DNA from: Pseudoalteromonas flavipulchra NCIMB 2033 = ATCC BAA-314 | GTDB taxonomy: Bacteria; Pseudomonadota; Gammaproteobacteria; Enterobacterales; Alteromonadaceae | Assembly (NCBI GenBank): GCA_000814665.1 | Contig: JWIH01000020.1 | Coordinates: 1-64,000, forward strand | Length of the DNA: 64,000 bases | Direction of reading: 5' to 3' | Translations under genes and position numbers: made by a program | In this document: piece after piece, positions 8,368-15,839 of the stretch | Numbering within the stretch: position 1 is the first letter of the stretch | Layout: each line of letters opens with the position of its first letter | The notes under the pieces: generated by a model | Told to the model about the DNA's origin: nothing | The model's database searches: none | The model's input: only the letters and a program-made list of their open reading frames with translations

Positions 8368-9729
8368 ATGAACAACCTACTCGTTCACTCTGCGAAGGGT
8401 ACACCCATTTCTATCTTCTCTGCTGCAGAATTAGCGTCATGGCAAGCGCAGCAGTCAAGTACGACACAGCTTTTCGTAAAAACCGCACAACTTCAGTCGC
8501 AAAAAAATATTCTTATTCCGAATGCTGATTCTGGAGAAGTAGAGCGAGTTATTGTTATTGCTGAAGACGATGATTTTTGGCTATTGGGCGATCTTGCAAA
8601 GCAGTTACCAAAAGGCACTTATTTTATTGATATCGCTTCTGAGCAAGTTGAAAACCACGCTATTGCGTTTTTACTGGGAGCGTATCAATTCTCTGCTTAT
8701 AAAGAATTGCCAGCGATTGTCGCAAAGCTTGCTATCGAAGATGCCAAGGTATATGCCAAAGTAAAAGCGTCGGTCGAGTCTATTAATCTTGCAAGAGATC
8801 TGGTAAACACACCAGCTGCCGATATGATGCCCCAGCACATGGCTGAAGTAATGGAAGAACTCGCCGAGCAATATGGCGCATCATTTGAACAAATCATTGG
8901 TGATGAGTTGTTAGAGCAAAACTACCCAACGATCCACATGGTGGGCCGTGCGAGTGACAATGCTCCGCGTTTGCTTGATTTACGTTGGGGTGATGAAGAC
9001 CACGCAAAACTCACTTTAGTTGGGAAAGGCGTGTGCTTTGACTCCGGTGGTCTGGACTTAAAACCTGCGTCTGGGATGCGTAATATGAAAAAAGACATGG
9101 GCGGAGCGGCTCATGTTATCGCGTTGGCCAATATGATTATGGCGGCAAAACTGCCTGTTAGATTACGCGTACTTATCCCTGCGGTAGAAAATGCAGTGTC
9201 TCGCAATGCCTTTAGGCCAGGTGATGTGATCAAAACACGTAAAGGTATTACGGTTGAAATTGATAATACCGATGCCGAAGGACGCTTGGTTTTATGTGAC
9301 GCATTGGCTGAAGCGCAAACAGAAGCGCCAGCGCTATTGATAGATTTTGCCACCTTGACTGGTGCGTGTCGCATCGCCCTTGGCACTGAACTGCCTGGTT
9401 TTTATTCTACAGATCAAGCGATTGCTTCTGAGCTAATGGAAATTGGCCTGGGTAATGCAGATCCTATTTGGCAACTGCCTTTGTTTGATCAGTATAAGGC
9501 GCTGTTCAAGAGCGATATCGCAGACATTGCTAACTGTGGTTCGACACCGTTTGGTGGTTCAATTACAGCTGCACTGTATCTAAAAGAATTTGTTGAGCCA
9601 GCCACGACACCTTGGCTACATTTTGATGTGATGGCTTGGAACGTAAGAGCGTTACCGGGTAGACCTGTTGGTGGTGAAGCATTGGGTCTTAGAACTATGT
9701 TTAGTTATCTTGAGAAAAAGTTTAGCTAA
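8368..9729 (+). CDS. leucyl aminopeptidase family protein (M17)
   Basis: This is a cytosolic di-metal aminopeptidase of 453 aa. The metal-binding segment GKGVCFDSGGLDLKP is at about 218-232. The M17 signature NTDAEGR is at 300-306, followed by LVLCDALAEA. The N-terminal third is the poorly conserved domain typical of the family. It releases N-terminal residues from peptides and has a role in peptide turnover. It is shorter than PepA (about 500 aa) and closer in size to the PepB-like or general family members, so no symbol is given. The ATG follows a TTGAGG Shine-Dalgarno, and TATAAT at about 8346-8351 may be a -10. Confidence 0.93.
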   Translation: MNNLLVHSAKGTPISIFSAAELASWQAQQSSTTQLFVKTAQLQSQKNILIPNADSGEVERVIVIAEDDDFWLLGDLAKQLPKGTYFIDIASEQVENHAIAFLLGAYQFSAYKELPAIVAKLAIEDAKVYAKVKASVESINLARDLVNTPAADMMPQHMAEVMEELAEQYGASFEQIIGDELLEQNYPTIHMVGRASDNAPRLLDLRWGDEDHAKLTLVGKGVCFDSGGLDLKPASGMRNMKKDMGGAAHVIALANMIMAAKLPVRLRVLIPAVENAVSRNAFRPGDVIKTRKGITVEIDNTDAEGRLVLCDALAEAQTEAPALLIDFATLTGACRIALGTELPGFYSTDQAIASELMEIGLGNADPIWQLPLFDQYKALFKSDIADIANCGSTPFGGSITAALYLKEFVEPATTPWLHFDVMAWNVRALPGRPVGGEALGLRTMFSYLEKKFS

Positions 9730-9750
9730 TAGTAGAGATTTGAAATCTAC

Positions 9751-9784
9751 AAAAAGCCCTGCTATGTCAGCTGGGCTTTTTGTT
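9751..9784 (+). terminator. terminator of the M17 aminopeptidase gene
   Basis: AAAAAGCCC at 9751-9759 pairs with GGGCTTTTT at 9773-9781 around a short loop, ending in a T-rich tract. It lies 21 bp after the stop codon. Confidence 0.85.
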
Positions 9785-9810
9785 TATTTAAAACAACATG
9801 ATTTCAGAGT

Positions 9811-9978
9811 AATTATACCAACTTACTTAGCTAAGAGGTTTATTTTGAGGCAAGAAAATCTTGTCGATAGCCTGGCAAAAATTTTGCTATTTAGTTGTTC
9901 TAAATGATAAATTTTTAACACAGCTAGCGTCAGATTTAACCCCTCAAATTGAGCAAGTATTAAGTCAAATTGGTATTA
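9811..9978. mobile_element. candidate MITE-like element with ATACCAA termini
   Basis: A 168-bp non-coding block starts with AATTATACCAACTTA and ends with TCAAATTGGTATTA, so its ends are imperfect inverted repeats. No open frame fills it. I recall similar TTAACCCCTCAAATT...AATTGGTATTA tails as dispersed sequences in Pseudoalteromonas genomes, which is memory rather than a search. It sits between two convergent peptidase genes. Confidence 0.45.
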
Positions 9979-9992
9979 GTTTTGGATTAGTT

Positions 9993-11465
9993 TTACTGCT
10001 TCTCAGGAATGTTTTCTAAGATCCCTTTCATTTGCTGCCAATATAGACCAACGCTTGAAATTTCTACCTTTTCCTCAGGAGAGTGTGGAAATTTGATGGT
10101 TGGACCAAAAGAAATCATATCCATGTTCGGGTAAGGCTCTTTGAACAAACCACATTCAAGACCAGCATGAATAACCATTATATGTGGCTTTTCGCCGTAG
10201 ATTGATTCATACATATCACGGAAAATAGCGAGTACTTCTGAGCTTGGATCAGGTTTCCAGCCTGGGTAAGCGCCACTGAATTCAATGTCAGCCTGTGTCA
10301 GCTCGGCGAGTGAACGCAACATACCCTCGACATCACTGCGACCAGAATCAATTAATGAACGGATCAAACATAGGACTTCTAAACTATTATCTGTAGTAGA
10401 AATTACGCCCATATTAAGTGAGGTTTCAACAACACCTGGAATATCGTCGCTCATGCGTATAACACCATTAGGGCAAGCATTGAGAAGCGCTAGTACTTTG
10501 CTTTTAGAAGCTTGGCTCATTGGCAATGAGTTACTCGTTGAAGTGCTGAGCGCAAATGTGATTCCGGTTTCTATGGCACATAATTCTTGCTTAATGATGG
10601 TTTCATAAGCTTCAATAAGCGCTTGGAACTCGCTTATTTTCGCTTCATCAAAACTAATGACAGCGTATGCTTCGCGCGGAATTGCATTGCGTAGGGAGCC
10701 GCCTCTGACTTCGATAAGTCTTAGGTCAAAGTCTGCGATATGATGCTTTAAGAATCTTGCAAGCAATTTATTGGCGTTGGCACGGCCGGTGTGAATGTCG
10801 ACACCCGAGTGTCCGCCGCGTAAGCCTTTTAGAGACAACTCAAAGATTTGATGGTGTTTAGGTAACACTTCTCGCGCGAGTTGTAGAGTTAAGGATGCAT
10901 CTACACCACCTGCGCAGCCCATGTAGATCTCGCCTTCTTGCTCGGAATCGGTGTTGAGCAGGATTTCACCGTCTAACCAGCCAGATTGCAAACCAAACGC
11001 GCCACTCATACCTGCTTCTTCATCAACGGTTAGCAACACCTCAAGTGGACCGTGCTTGATATCGTCAGCGTCTAATACGGCTAAACATGAGGCCATGCCG
11101 ATACCATTGTCTGCACCTAACGTCGTGCCAGTTGCAGTTACCCAGCCATTATCAACATACGGCTTGATTGGATCGGTAACGAAATCGTGAGCTGTATCAT
11201 CATTTTTTTGTGGCACCATATCAATGTGCGCTTGCAATACAACAGGCTTACGATTTTCCATGCCGCTCGTCGCAGGCTTTTTGATGAATACATTACCTGT
11301 TTCATCACGACGTACGTCTAAATTTTTGCTTTTAGCCCAGTCAACAATAAAGCTTGCTAGCGCTTCTTCGTGTTTTGAAGGGTGGGGAATAGCACAAATT
11401 TGGTCAAAAAACTTCCAAATTGCTTGTGGTTCTAATTGACTGATCTCGGTATGCGCTTTGAGCAC
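9993..11465 (-). CDS. pepD: aminoacyl-histidine dipeptidase (peptidase D, M20)
   Basis: This cytosolic metallo-dipeptidase hydrolyses Xaa-His and other dipeptides. The M20 zinc ligands are seen in LQAHIDMVPQ (His80, Asp82), LGADNGIG (Asp119) and VDEEAGMSGA (Glu149-Glu150). The late MVIHAGLECGLF holds the final histidine. The chosen GTG start at 11465 follows AAGGAG with 6-nt spacing and gives 490 aa, matching the usual PepD length. The frame extends 23 codons further upstream into AT-rich sequence without a ribosome site. It is convergent with the M17 aminopeptidase, so two peptide-turnover enzymes face each other across a possible MITE. Confidence 0.93.
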   Translation of the reverse strand: MLKAHTEISQLEPQAIWKFFDQICAIPHPSKHEEALASFIVDWAKSKNLDVRRDETGNVFIKKPATSGMENRKPVVLQAHIDMVPQKNDDTAHDFVTDPIKPYVDNGWVTATGTTLGADNGIGMASCLAVLDADDIKHGPLEVLLTVDEEAGMSGAFGLQSGWLDGEILLNTDSEQEGEIYMGCAGGVDASLTLQLAREVLPKHHQIFELSLKGLRGGHSGVDIHTGRANANKLLARFLKHHIADFDLRLIEVRGGSLRNAIPREAYAVISFDEAKISEFQALIEAYETIIKQELCAIETGITFALSTSTSNSLPMSQASKSKVLALLNACPNGVIRMSDDIPGVVETSLNMGVISTTDNSLEVLCLIRSLIDSGRSDVEGMLRSLAELTQADIEFSGAYPGWKPDPSSEVLAIFRDMYESIYGEKPHIMVIHAGLECGLFKEPYPNMDMISFGPTIKFPHSPEEKVEISSVGLYWQQMKGILENIPEKQ

Positions 11466-11562
11466 AGTAAACTCCTTGGATGAGAGATAATAATATTGCA
11501 ATATTACCACCCACCCAAGGGCAAGATCGAGCAATTAACCCTAACTCGGGAGAATAGGTTAG

Positions 11563-12633
11563 TTATTGAGCTTGACTTGCGGCCACTGCTGGTGCAATCA
11601 ATTCAAGGCCTGTTTTATCGCAATCAGGTAAACGTGCATCCGACAACGCAATTGGGGTCGTTCTTTCTCCCCATTTCAAATAGCTGGCAGCCCAGGTTAA
11701 TCCTGCGCCAAATGCCGCTGACATAATATTAGCGTGTGGCTTAATAAGACCATTTTCGACAGCTTCACACAGTGCTATTGCAATCGTTGCAGCTGAGGTA
11801 TTACCATACTTGTCGATATTAACCATGACTTTATCATCTGCAATTTCCAAGCGATTTTGGATAGCTTGAATGATACGAAGATTAGCTTGATGCGGGATAA
11901 GCACATCTATATCGTCTAATGAAAGTTGTGCTTGGTTGAGTACATCATCACATGCTTCACTCATACCTTTTACAGCCCGCTTAAAGATTTCACGTCCCTC
12001 AAAAGAGAGATCAGAAGGTCCGGTGCCTGCACAGCGATCCATATCCGTACCATAGTTTGGAATGTGTAATATACTTCTATCTGTGCTATCACAGCCAGTT
12101 TTGGTGCCTAATAGTCCGGTTGGTTCGTCACTTGCTTCAAGCACGACAGCACCTGCACCATCGCCAAATAATACTGCGCTGTCACGCTTTGCCCAGTTTA
12201 CATACCAAGTCATACGCTCAGCTGCAACAACGACTGCTCTTTTAATCATACCGGTTTGGATCTGTGCGGTAGCGTTTTGTAGTGCATACAAAAAGCCCGA
12301 ACAGGCCGCATTGGTATCACATGCTGCAGCACCAACAGCGCCAATATTTTTTTGTACTAAAGAAGCTGTATTTGCCACCATAGTTGACGGTGTACAGGTG
12401 GCAAGTAGCACAAGATCGATATCTTTACCTTCAAGCCCTGCACATGCCAAAGCGTGTTGACTGGCCACCGTTGCAAGTTCAGCAGTGCTAACATGGCTAA
12501 CGCGTCTGGATTTGATACCTGTTCTCGTACTTATCCATTCATCATTGGTGTCAACGATAGTGCTAATTTCATCATTACTGATGCTAGCTGGTGGAATGCA
12601 CTTTCCCCAGCCCGTGATTTTTGCATAAACCAT
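11563..12633 (-). CDS. beta-ketoacyl-ACP synthase III family protein
   Basis: This is a thiolase-fold condensing enzyme of the FabH type, 356 aa. Active-site Cys111 lies in [11 protein letters not shown], His248 in IPHQANLR, and Asn278 in YGNTSAATI. This Cys-His-Asn triad is the FabH signature for decarboxylative condensation with malonyl-ACP using an acyl-CoA primer. No other fatty-acid genes are adjacent, whereas housekeeping fabH normally sits in a plsX-fabH-fabD cluster. It also has about 30 residues beyond the usual C-terminus ([20 protein letters not shown]...). It is therefore probably a second, specialised ketosynthase III rather than the main FabH. It is transcribed divergently from the RegB-like kinase gene. 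Confidence 0.88.
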   Translation of the reverse strand: MVYAKITGWGKCIPPASISNDEISTIVDTNDEWISTRTGIKSRRVSHVSTAELATVASQHALACAGLEGKDIDLVLLATCTPSTMVANTASLVQKNIGAVGAAACDTNAACSGFLYALQNATAQIQTGMIKRAVVVAAERMTWYVNWAKRDSAVLFGDGAGAVVLEASDEPTGLLGTKTGCDSTDRSILHIPNYGTDMDRCAGTGPSDLSFEGREIFKRAVKGMSEACDDVLNQAQLSLDDIDVLIPHQANLRIIQAIQNRLEIADDKVMVNIDKYGNTSAATIAIALCEAVENGLIKPHANIMSAAFGAGLTWAASYLKWGERTTPIALSDARLPDCDKTGLELIAPAVAASQAQ

Positions 12634-12675
12634 AGTGTCTCTTAATCTAATCCGACCAGTTGGCCAATTTTTTAT

Positions 12676-12780
12676 TTATACCAAATCCTTCACGGTATTG
12701 CCATAAAAGCGTCGCAGAGGTTCGTGTTAGCGCGATATAACTGACCTCGATCACACCTATTTTTGTTAGATTAGGTATAA
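12676..12780. mobile_element. short inverted-repeat element, possible MITE
   Basis: TTATACCAAATC at 12676-12687 and GATTAGGTATAA at 12769-12780 are inverted copies (11 of 12 bases) at the ends of a 105-bp non-coding block. It lies between the ketoacyl synthase and the regB-like gene. No target-site duplication is obvious. The right end supplies a TATAAT hexamer at 12776-12781 pointing toward the kinase gene. Confidence 0.35.
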
Positions 12781-12781
12781 T
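12766..12781 (+). promoter_or_regulatory. candidate -10 region for the regB-like/regA-like operon
   Basis: TTAGGTATAAT ends at 12781, giving a perfect TATAAT 32 bp before the kinase ATG. No good -35 is visible at 17 bp. The TATAAT is part of the right inverted repeat of the 12676-12780 element. Confidence 0.4.
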
Positions 12782-12813
12782 TCTTTTATCTTAGCTTAGC
12801 TTCTTACATTTTC

Positions 12814-14055
12814 ATGAAAATTGCGTTTTCTCCCAACTCTGCATTGGGCCAACTGTTGCTGTTGCGGTCAGTGGCAATCGTTATCCAAATTGTGATGCTA
12901 GCGATAGCGGCTGTCGTTTTTGGTAAACAATTTGATTTTGTTTCTGTGGCTGCGGTGGTGGCTGCGGAGTCGGTATTTCAGCTATTAAGTATTTACGCCT
13001 ACCGTAACACAAAAGAAGCAGCGCCCATTGGCATGACAATGCAATTGTTGGCGGATATTTTGTTTCTTACTATTTTGTTGGATCTGACCGGCGGAGCAAC
13101 CAATGCGTTCGTGTCTTTGTTGGTACTGCCAACGGTTATTGCAGCAGTAACGATCCCAACTATCAATATGCTGATGGTGTCGGCTGGGGCGATTGGTGCT
13201 TATCTCTATCTTTATATAAAAATGTCTCATGAACATGTCCACCATATGGACATGAGCACTCACTTGCTCGGGATGTTAGTTAACTTTACTTTCACTATCA
13301 TAGTCGTTGTTACTGTGGTGAGCATATTGGTAAAGCAAAATCGAAAAAAAGAGCGGGCAATTGCAATGTTACGAGAGCAGCAGCTACAGCAAGAGCAATT
13401 AATCGCATTAGGTAGTGCAGCGGCACAAGCGACCCATCAACTCGCCACGCCAATCGCACATCTGGCGCTATTACACGAAGAGCTAGAGGAGTCGTATCCA
13501 AAAGAGGCATGTGTTCAAGAAATGTCAGAACCTCTTGGAAAATGTAAGGAGCAGCTTAATGTCTTTAGAGAATTTACTGAGTATTTAAAGTCAGCGTCTA
13601 AACAAATGATAACTGTAGAGCATCTTGCTGAGCAGTTAAAAGAATTAACGAATTTACAATATCCACAGCAGCATTTTCGATTCGATATCATTAATGTTCA
13701 GGGGGCACTGTGCGATGATCCTATGTTGATGCCTTCGATTCTAAATCTTATTAGTAATGGTGTGCGAGCAAATGAACAAGCAAAACAGACTGACATCGAC
13801 GTGATATTTACCTCAGAGTCGACTGAACATGTGATCACCATACTTGATAGAGGTGAGGGAATTGCAGAAGAAAGGCTAGCGCAGCTGGGGCACAATGTTG
13901 TGAATAGTGAACTAGGGCTTGGCATGGCTGTACTGCTGAGTCATGCGACAATTGAACGGCTTGGTGGACATCTGCTGATTGAAAGCGACCTTACTTATGG
14001 CACAAAATGTACAGTTAAATTACCAAGGGTGAGTGATGAAGTTACTGCTTGTTGA
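12814..14055 (+). CDS. RegB/PrrB-type redox sensor histidine kinase
   Basis: This is an inner-membrane sensor kinase of 413 aa with six predicted membrane helices in about residues 14-175. The H-box is ALGSAAAQATHQLATPIAH with phospho-acceptor His208. An ATPase domain follows (IPSILNLISNGVRANE, then DRGEGI). The loop GGATNAF at 93-99 matches the quinone-binding GGxxNPF heptad of RegB, with Ala in place of Pro. Cys244 in PLGKCKEQL falls where the redox-active cysteine of RegB would align, which is my inference. RegB proteins sense quinone redox state and phosphorylate RegA. The gene overlaps the regulator gene by 20 bp, so the two are translationally coupled. Confidence 0.88.
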   Translation: MKIAFSPNSALGQLLLLRSVAIVIQIVMLAIAAVVFGKQFDFVSVAAVVAAESVFQLLSIYAYRNTKEAAPIGMTMQLLADILFLTILLDLTGGATNAFVSLLVLPTVIAAVTIPTINMLMVSAGAIGAYLYLYIKMSHEHVHHMDMSTHLLGMLVNFTFTIIVVVTVVSILVKQNRKKERAIAMLREQQLQQEQLIALGSAAAQATHQLATPIAHLALLHEELEESYPKEACVQEMSEPLGKCKEQLNVFREFTEYLKSASKQMITVEHLAEQLKELTNLQYPQQHFRFDIINVQGALCDDPMLMPSILNLISNGVRANEQAKQTDIDVIFTSESTEHVITILDRGEGIAEERLAQLGHNVVNSELGLGMAVLLSHATIERLGGHLLIESDLTYGTKCTVKLPRVSDEVTAC

Positions 14056-14551
14056 AGATGATGTGCCTTATGCGCAGACATTAATAAGGCGCTTGGAAAA
14101 ACAAGGTTTTAGTGTTGAACATGTTACTTCCATTGAAGATATGCAGGTGGCTTGTAAACAAGAGGCTTTCGGCTACATATTATTGGATATGAAACTTGGT
14201 GAGACCAACTCAATAAATTTCATAACACAAATCAAGCAGCTCAATGCAAATGCTCGCATTGTATTATTAACGGGTTATGCCAGCATTGCGACAGCAGTTG
14301 AGGCGATAAAATTGGGCGCTGACGACTACTTAACTAAACCTGCAAGTACCAGCTTGATAGTACAAACGCTATTGGGAGAGAAAGGCCAAGAAATTGTGGA
14401 AGAAGTCATGTCTCCAGAACGACTAGAGTGGGAACATATTCAGCAAGTTTTAAAGGCAAATGAAGGTAATATCTCTGAAACCGCGCGGCAACTTAACATG
14501 CACAGAAGAACGCTGCAGAGGAAATTACAAAAGAAACCTGTTTATAAGTAG
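14036..14551 (+). CDS. RegA/PrrA-type response regulator
   Basis: This is a two-component regulator of 171 aa. The receiver domain has the acidic pair EDD at 7-9, phospho-acceptor Asp51 in ILLDMKLG, Thr in LLTGYAS and Lys in DYLTKPAS. After a short linker comes EWEHIQQVL and a Fis-type helix-turn-helix, NISETARQLNMHRRTLQRKL, which is the hallmark of the RegA/PrrA/ActR family. It binds DNA to adjust respiratory or redox-linked genes when phosphorylated by its partner kinase. The ATG at 14036 is chosen over GTG at 14033 because the protein then starts MKLLLVEDD. The proline-rich hinge common in alphaproteobacterial RegA is not evident. Confidence 0.9.
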   Translation: MKLLLVEDDVPYAQTLIRRLEKQGFSVEHVTSIEDMQVACKQEAFGYILLDMKLGETNSINFITQIKQLNANARIVLLTGYASIATAVEAIKLGADDYLTKPASTSLIVQTLLGEKGQEIVEEVMSPERLEWEHIQQVLKANEGNISETARQLNMHRRTLQRKLQKKPVYK

Positions 14552-14602
14552 GTTTTCACTTATACTCATTATTAAATAAAATGAAATATGCTGAGTTAGT
14601 CG

Positions 14603-15013
14603 ATGATACTCTCATTTGAAGCATTAAACCTTTGGGCAATTATTCTCGCCGCTTTGTCTTCCTTTATGTTAGGTGGTATTTGGTATTCGCCTATGCTGTT
14701 TCAAAAAGCATGGATGGAGGGATGTGGACTGACAGAGCTTGACCTACAAACGAGCGATCCCAAGATGACTTTTGGCGTCGCATTTTTGTTGTCTCTGTTA
14801 TCCGCTGTGTTTATGGCAGTAACGCTTGATCTATCGCTCTCTTTGCTAGCGGCTACCGGAGTTGGCCTTGGTGTGGGGATCTTTTTCGTCGCCTGTTCAC
14901 TAGGAATAAGCTATATATTTGAGCAGCGCCCAATGAAACTGTTTTTAGTCAACGGTGGCTATCATGTGTTACAGTTTACGCTCATTGCATTTGTACTCAG
15001 GATTATGAGTTAA
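14603..15013 (+). CDS. DUF1761 domain membrane protein
   Basis: This is a 136-aa protein with four predicted membrane helices. The N-terminus NLWAIILAALSSFMLGGIWYSPMLFQKAWM matches the DUF1761 pattern, in which a helix is followed by GxxWYSPxLFGKxW. Its function is unknown. It may be the first gene of a small run with the zinc-ribbon gene 6 bp downstream. The Shine-Dalgarno is weak. Confidence 0.75.
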   Translation: MILSFEALNLWAIILAALSSFMLGGIWYSPMLFQKAWMEGCGLTELDLQTSDPKMTFGVAFLLSLLSAVFMAVTLDLSLSLLAATGVGLGVGIFFVACSLGISYIFEQRPMKLFLVNGGYHVLQFTLIAFVLRIMS

Positions 15014-15019
15014 TTCGGT

Positions 15020-15271
15020 ATGGCAAAACCCAATAAAAAAGGTCCAGTTAGAACTGTCGATATTTATTGTGCTGGATGCCGCCAGCAGCTATTTAAGTAT
15101 CGTAAGGGAGGCAAGGGCAGCCTAGTTAAATGTTTTAAAGAACGGATCACCCAAGACTTTACCACCAACCAAATAAACTGCCCTCATTGTGAGCAAGAGT
15201 TTGCCCGCGATACACTAGTGAGAGGTGCGCCAGCACTGAAAATAATTGGTGGCAAGGTCACCTTCAAGTAG
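15020..15271 (+). CDS. small zinc-ribbon protein
   Basis: The protein is 83 aa with two cysteine knuckles, YCAGC (Cys17, Cys20) and NCPHC (Cys54, Cys57), plus Cys38. It has a basic N-terminus and a KYRKGGKGS loop. This layout fits a zinc ribbon that could bind nucleic acid or protein. It follows the DUF1761 gene by 6 bp, so cotranscription is likely. No specific function is known to me. Confidence 0.7.
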   Translation: MAKPNKKGPVRTVDIYCAGCRQQLFKYRKGGKGSLVKCFKERITQDFTTNQINCPHCEQEFARDTLVRGAPALKIIGGKVTFK

Positions 15272-15442
15272 TCATTACTTAAATTTTCATTGCTCACTTT
15301 TTGTTGTTATCAGACAAATGTCCTGTCTTGAATTTTCCAATTTGTTACTATCTCGCCGTTTGGCTTTGCTGTTTCAACGAATGAAAATGACCCTTCCCAT
15401 GGAACTGGGCCAGCCTATTGGGTCTTGCTAAATGGAAAAAAC

Positions 15443-15703
15443 ATGATCGATTTAATGTTCGATATCATCGGTATGACAGGCACTTTCTTGGTTGTTGGTG
15501 CATTCTTTATGCTACAACTGGAAAAGGCATCTCCCGATAGTTTAACGTATAACTTAATGAATTTAAGTGGTGCGATCCTACTACTGATTAGTCTTTGTTA
15601 TAACTTTAACCTTGCAAGCTTTGTGATTGAGCTATTTTGGATCGCAGCGTCTTTAATTGGTTTATTTAAATATTTCAAAGCGAGAAAGTTGGCATCGGCT
15701 TAG
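15443..15703 (+). CDS. small membrane protein, CBU_0592-like
   Basis: This 86-aa protein has three predicted membrane helices: IIGMTGTFLVVGAFFML, NLSGAILLLISLCYNFN and FVIELFWIAASLIGLFKYF. The pattern LxxxSPxSLxYNLMNLSGA is typical of the CBU_0592 family of small membrane proteins; that family call is from memory. The ATG at 15443 follows GGAAAAA; an upstream TTG at 15425 is less likely. Function is unknown. Confidence 0.7.
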   Translation: MIDLMFDIIGMTGTFLVVGAFFMLQLEKASPDSLTYNLMNLSGAILLLISLCYNFNLASFVIELFWIAASLIGLFKYFKARKLASA

Positions 15704-15780
15704 AGTCTAAAAGAAAAGGCTAATCAAAAACTTGCGTAGTGGCTAGGAGCAAGTATTATTAAGTTAATCATATGCTGCTA

Positions 15781-15807
15781 CGTAGGTTAGAGTAATCTAA
15801 CACTACG
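15781..15807 (+). other. hairpin upstream of the second TonB-dependent receptor gene
   Basis: CGTAGGTTAG (15781-15790) pairs with CTAAC(A)CTACG (15797-15807) with one bulged A and a 6-nt loop. No T run follows, so it is not a standard terminator. It lies 33 bp before the receptor ATG and could be part of its leader. Confidence 0.4.
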
Positions 15808-15839
15808 AGTGAAGTGTGGGAACATAGAGCTCGTATAAT

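Noticed and set aside
15834..15839. TATAAT directly before the TonB receptor ATG as a promoter
   Set aside because: It abuts the start codon, so transcription would begin inside the gene.
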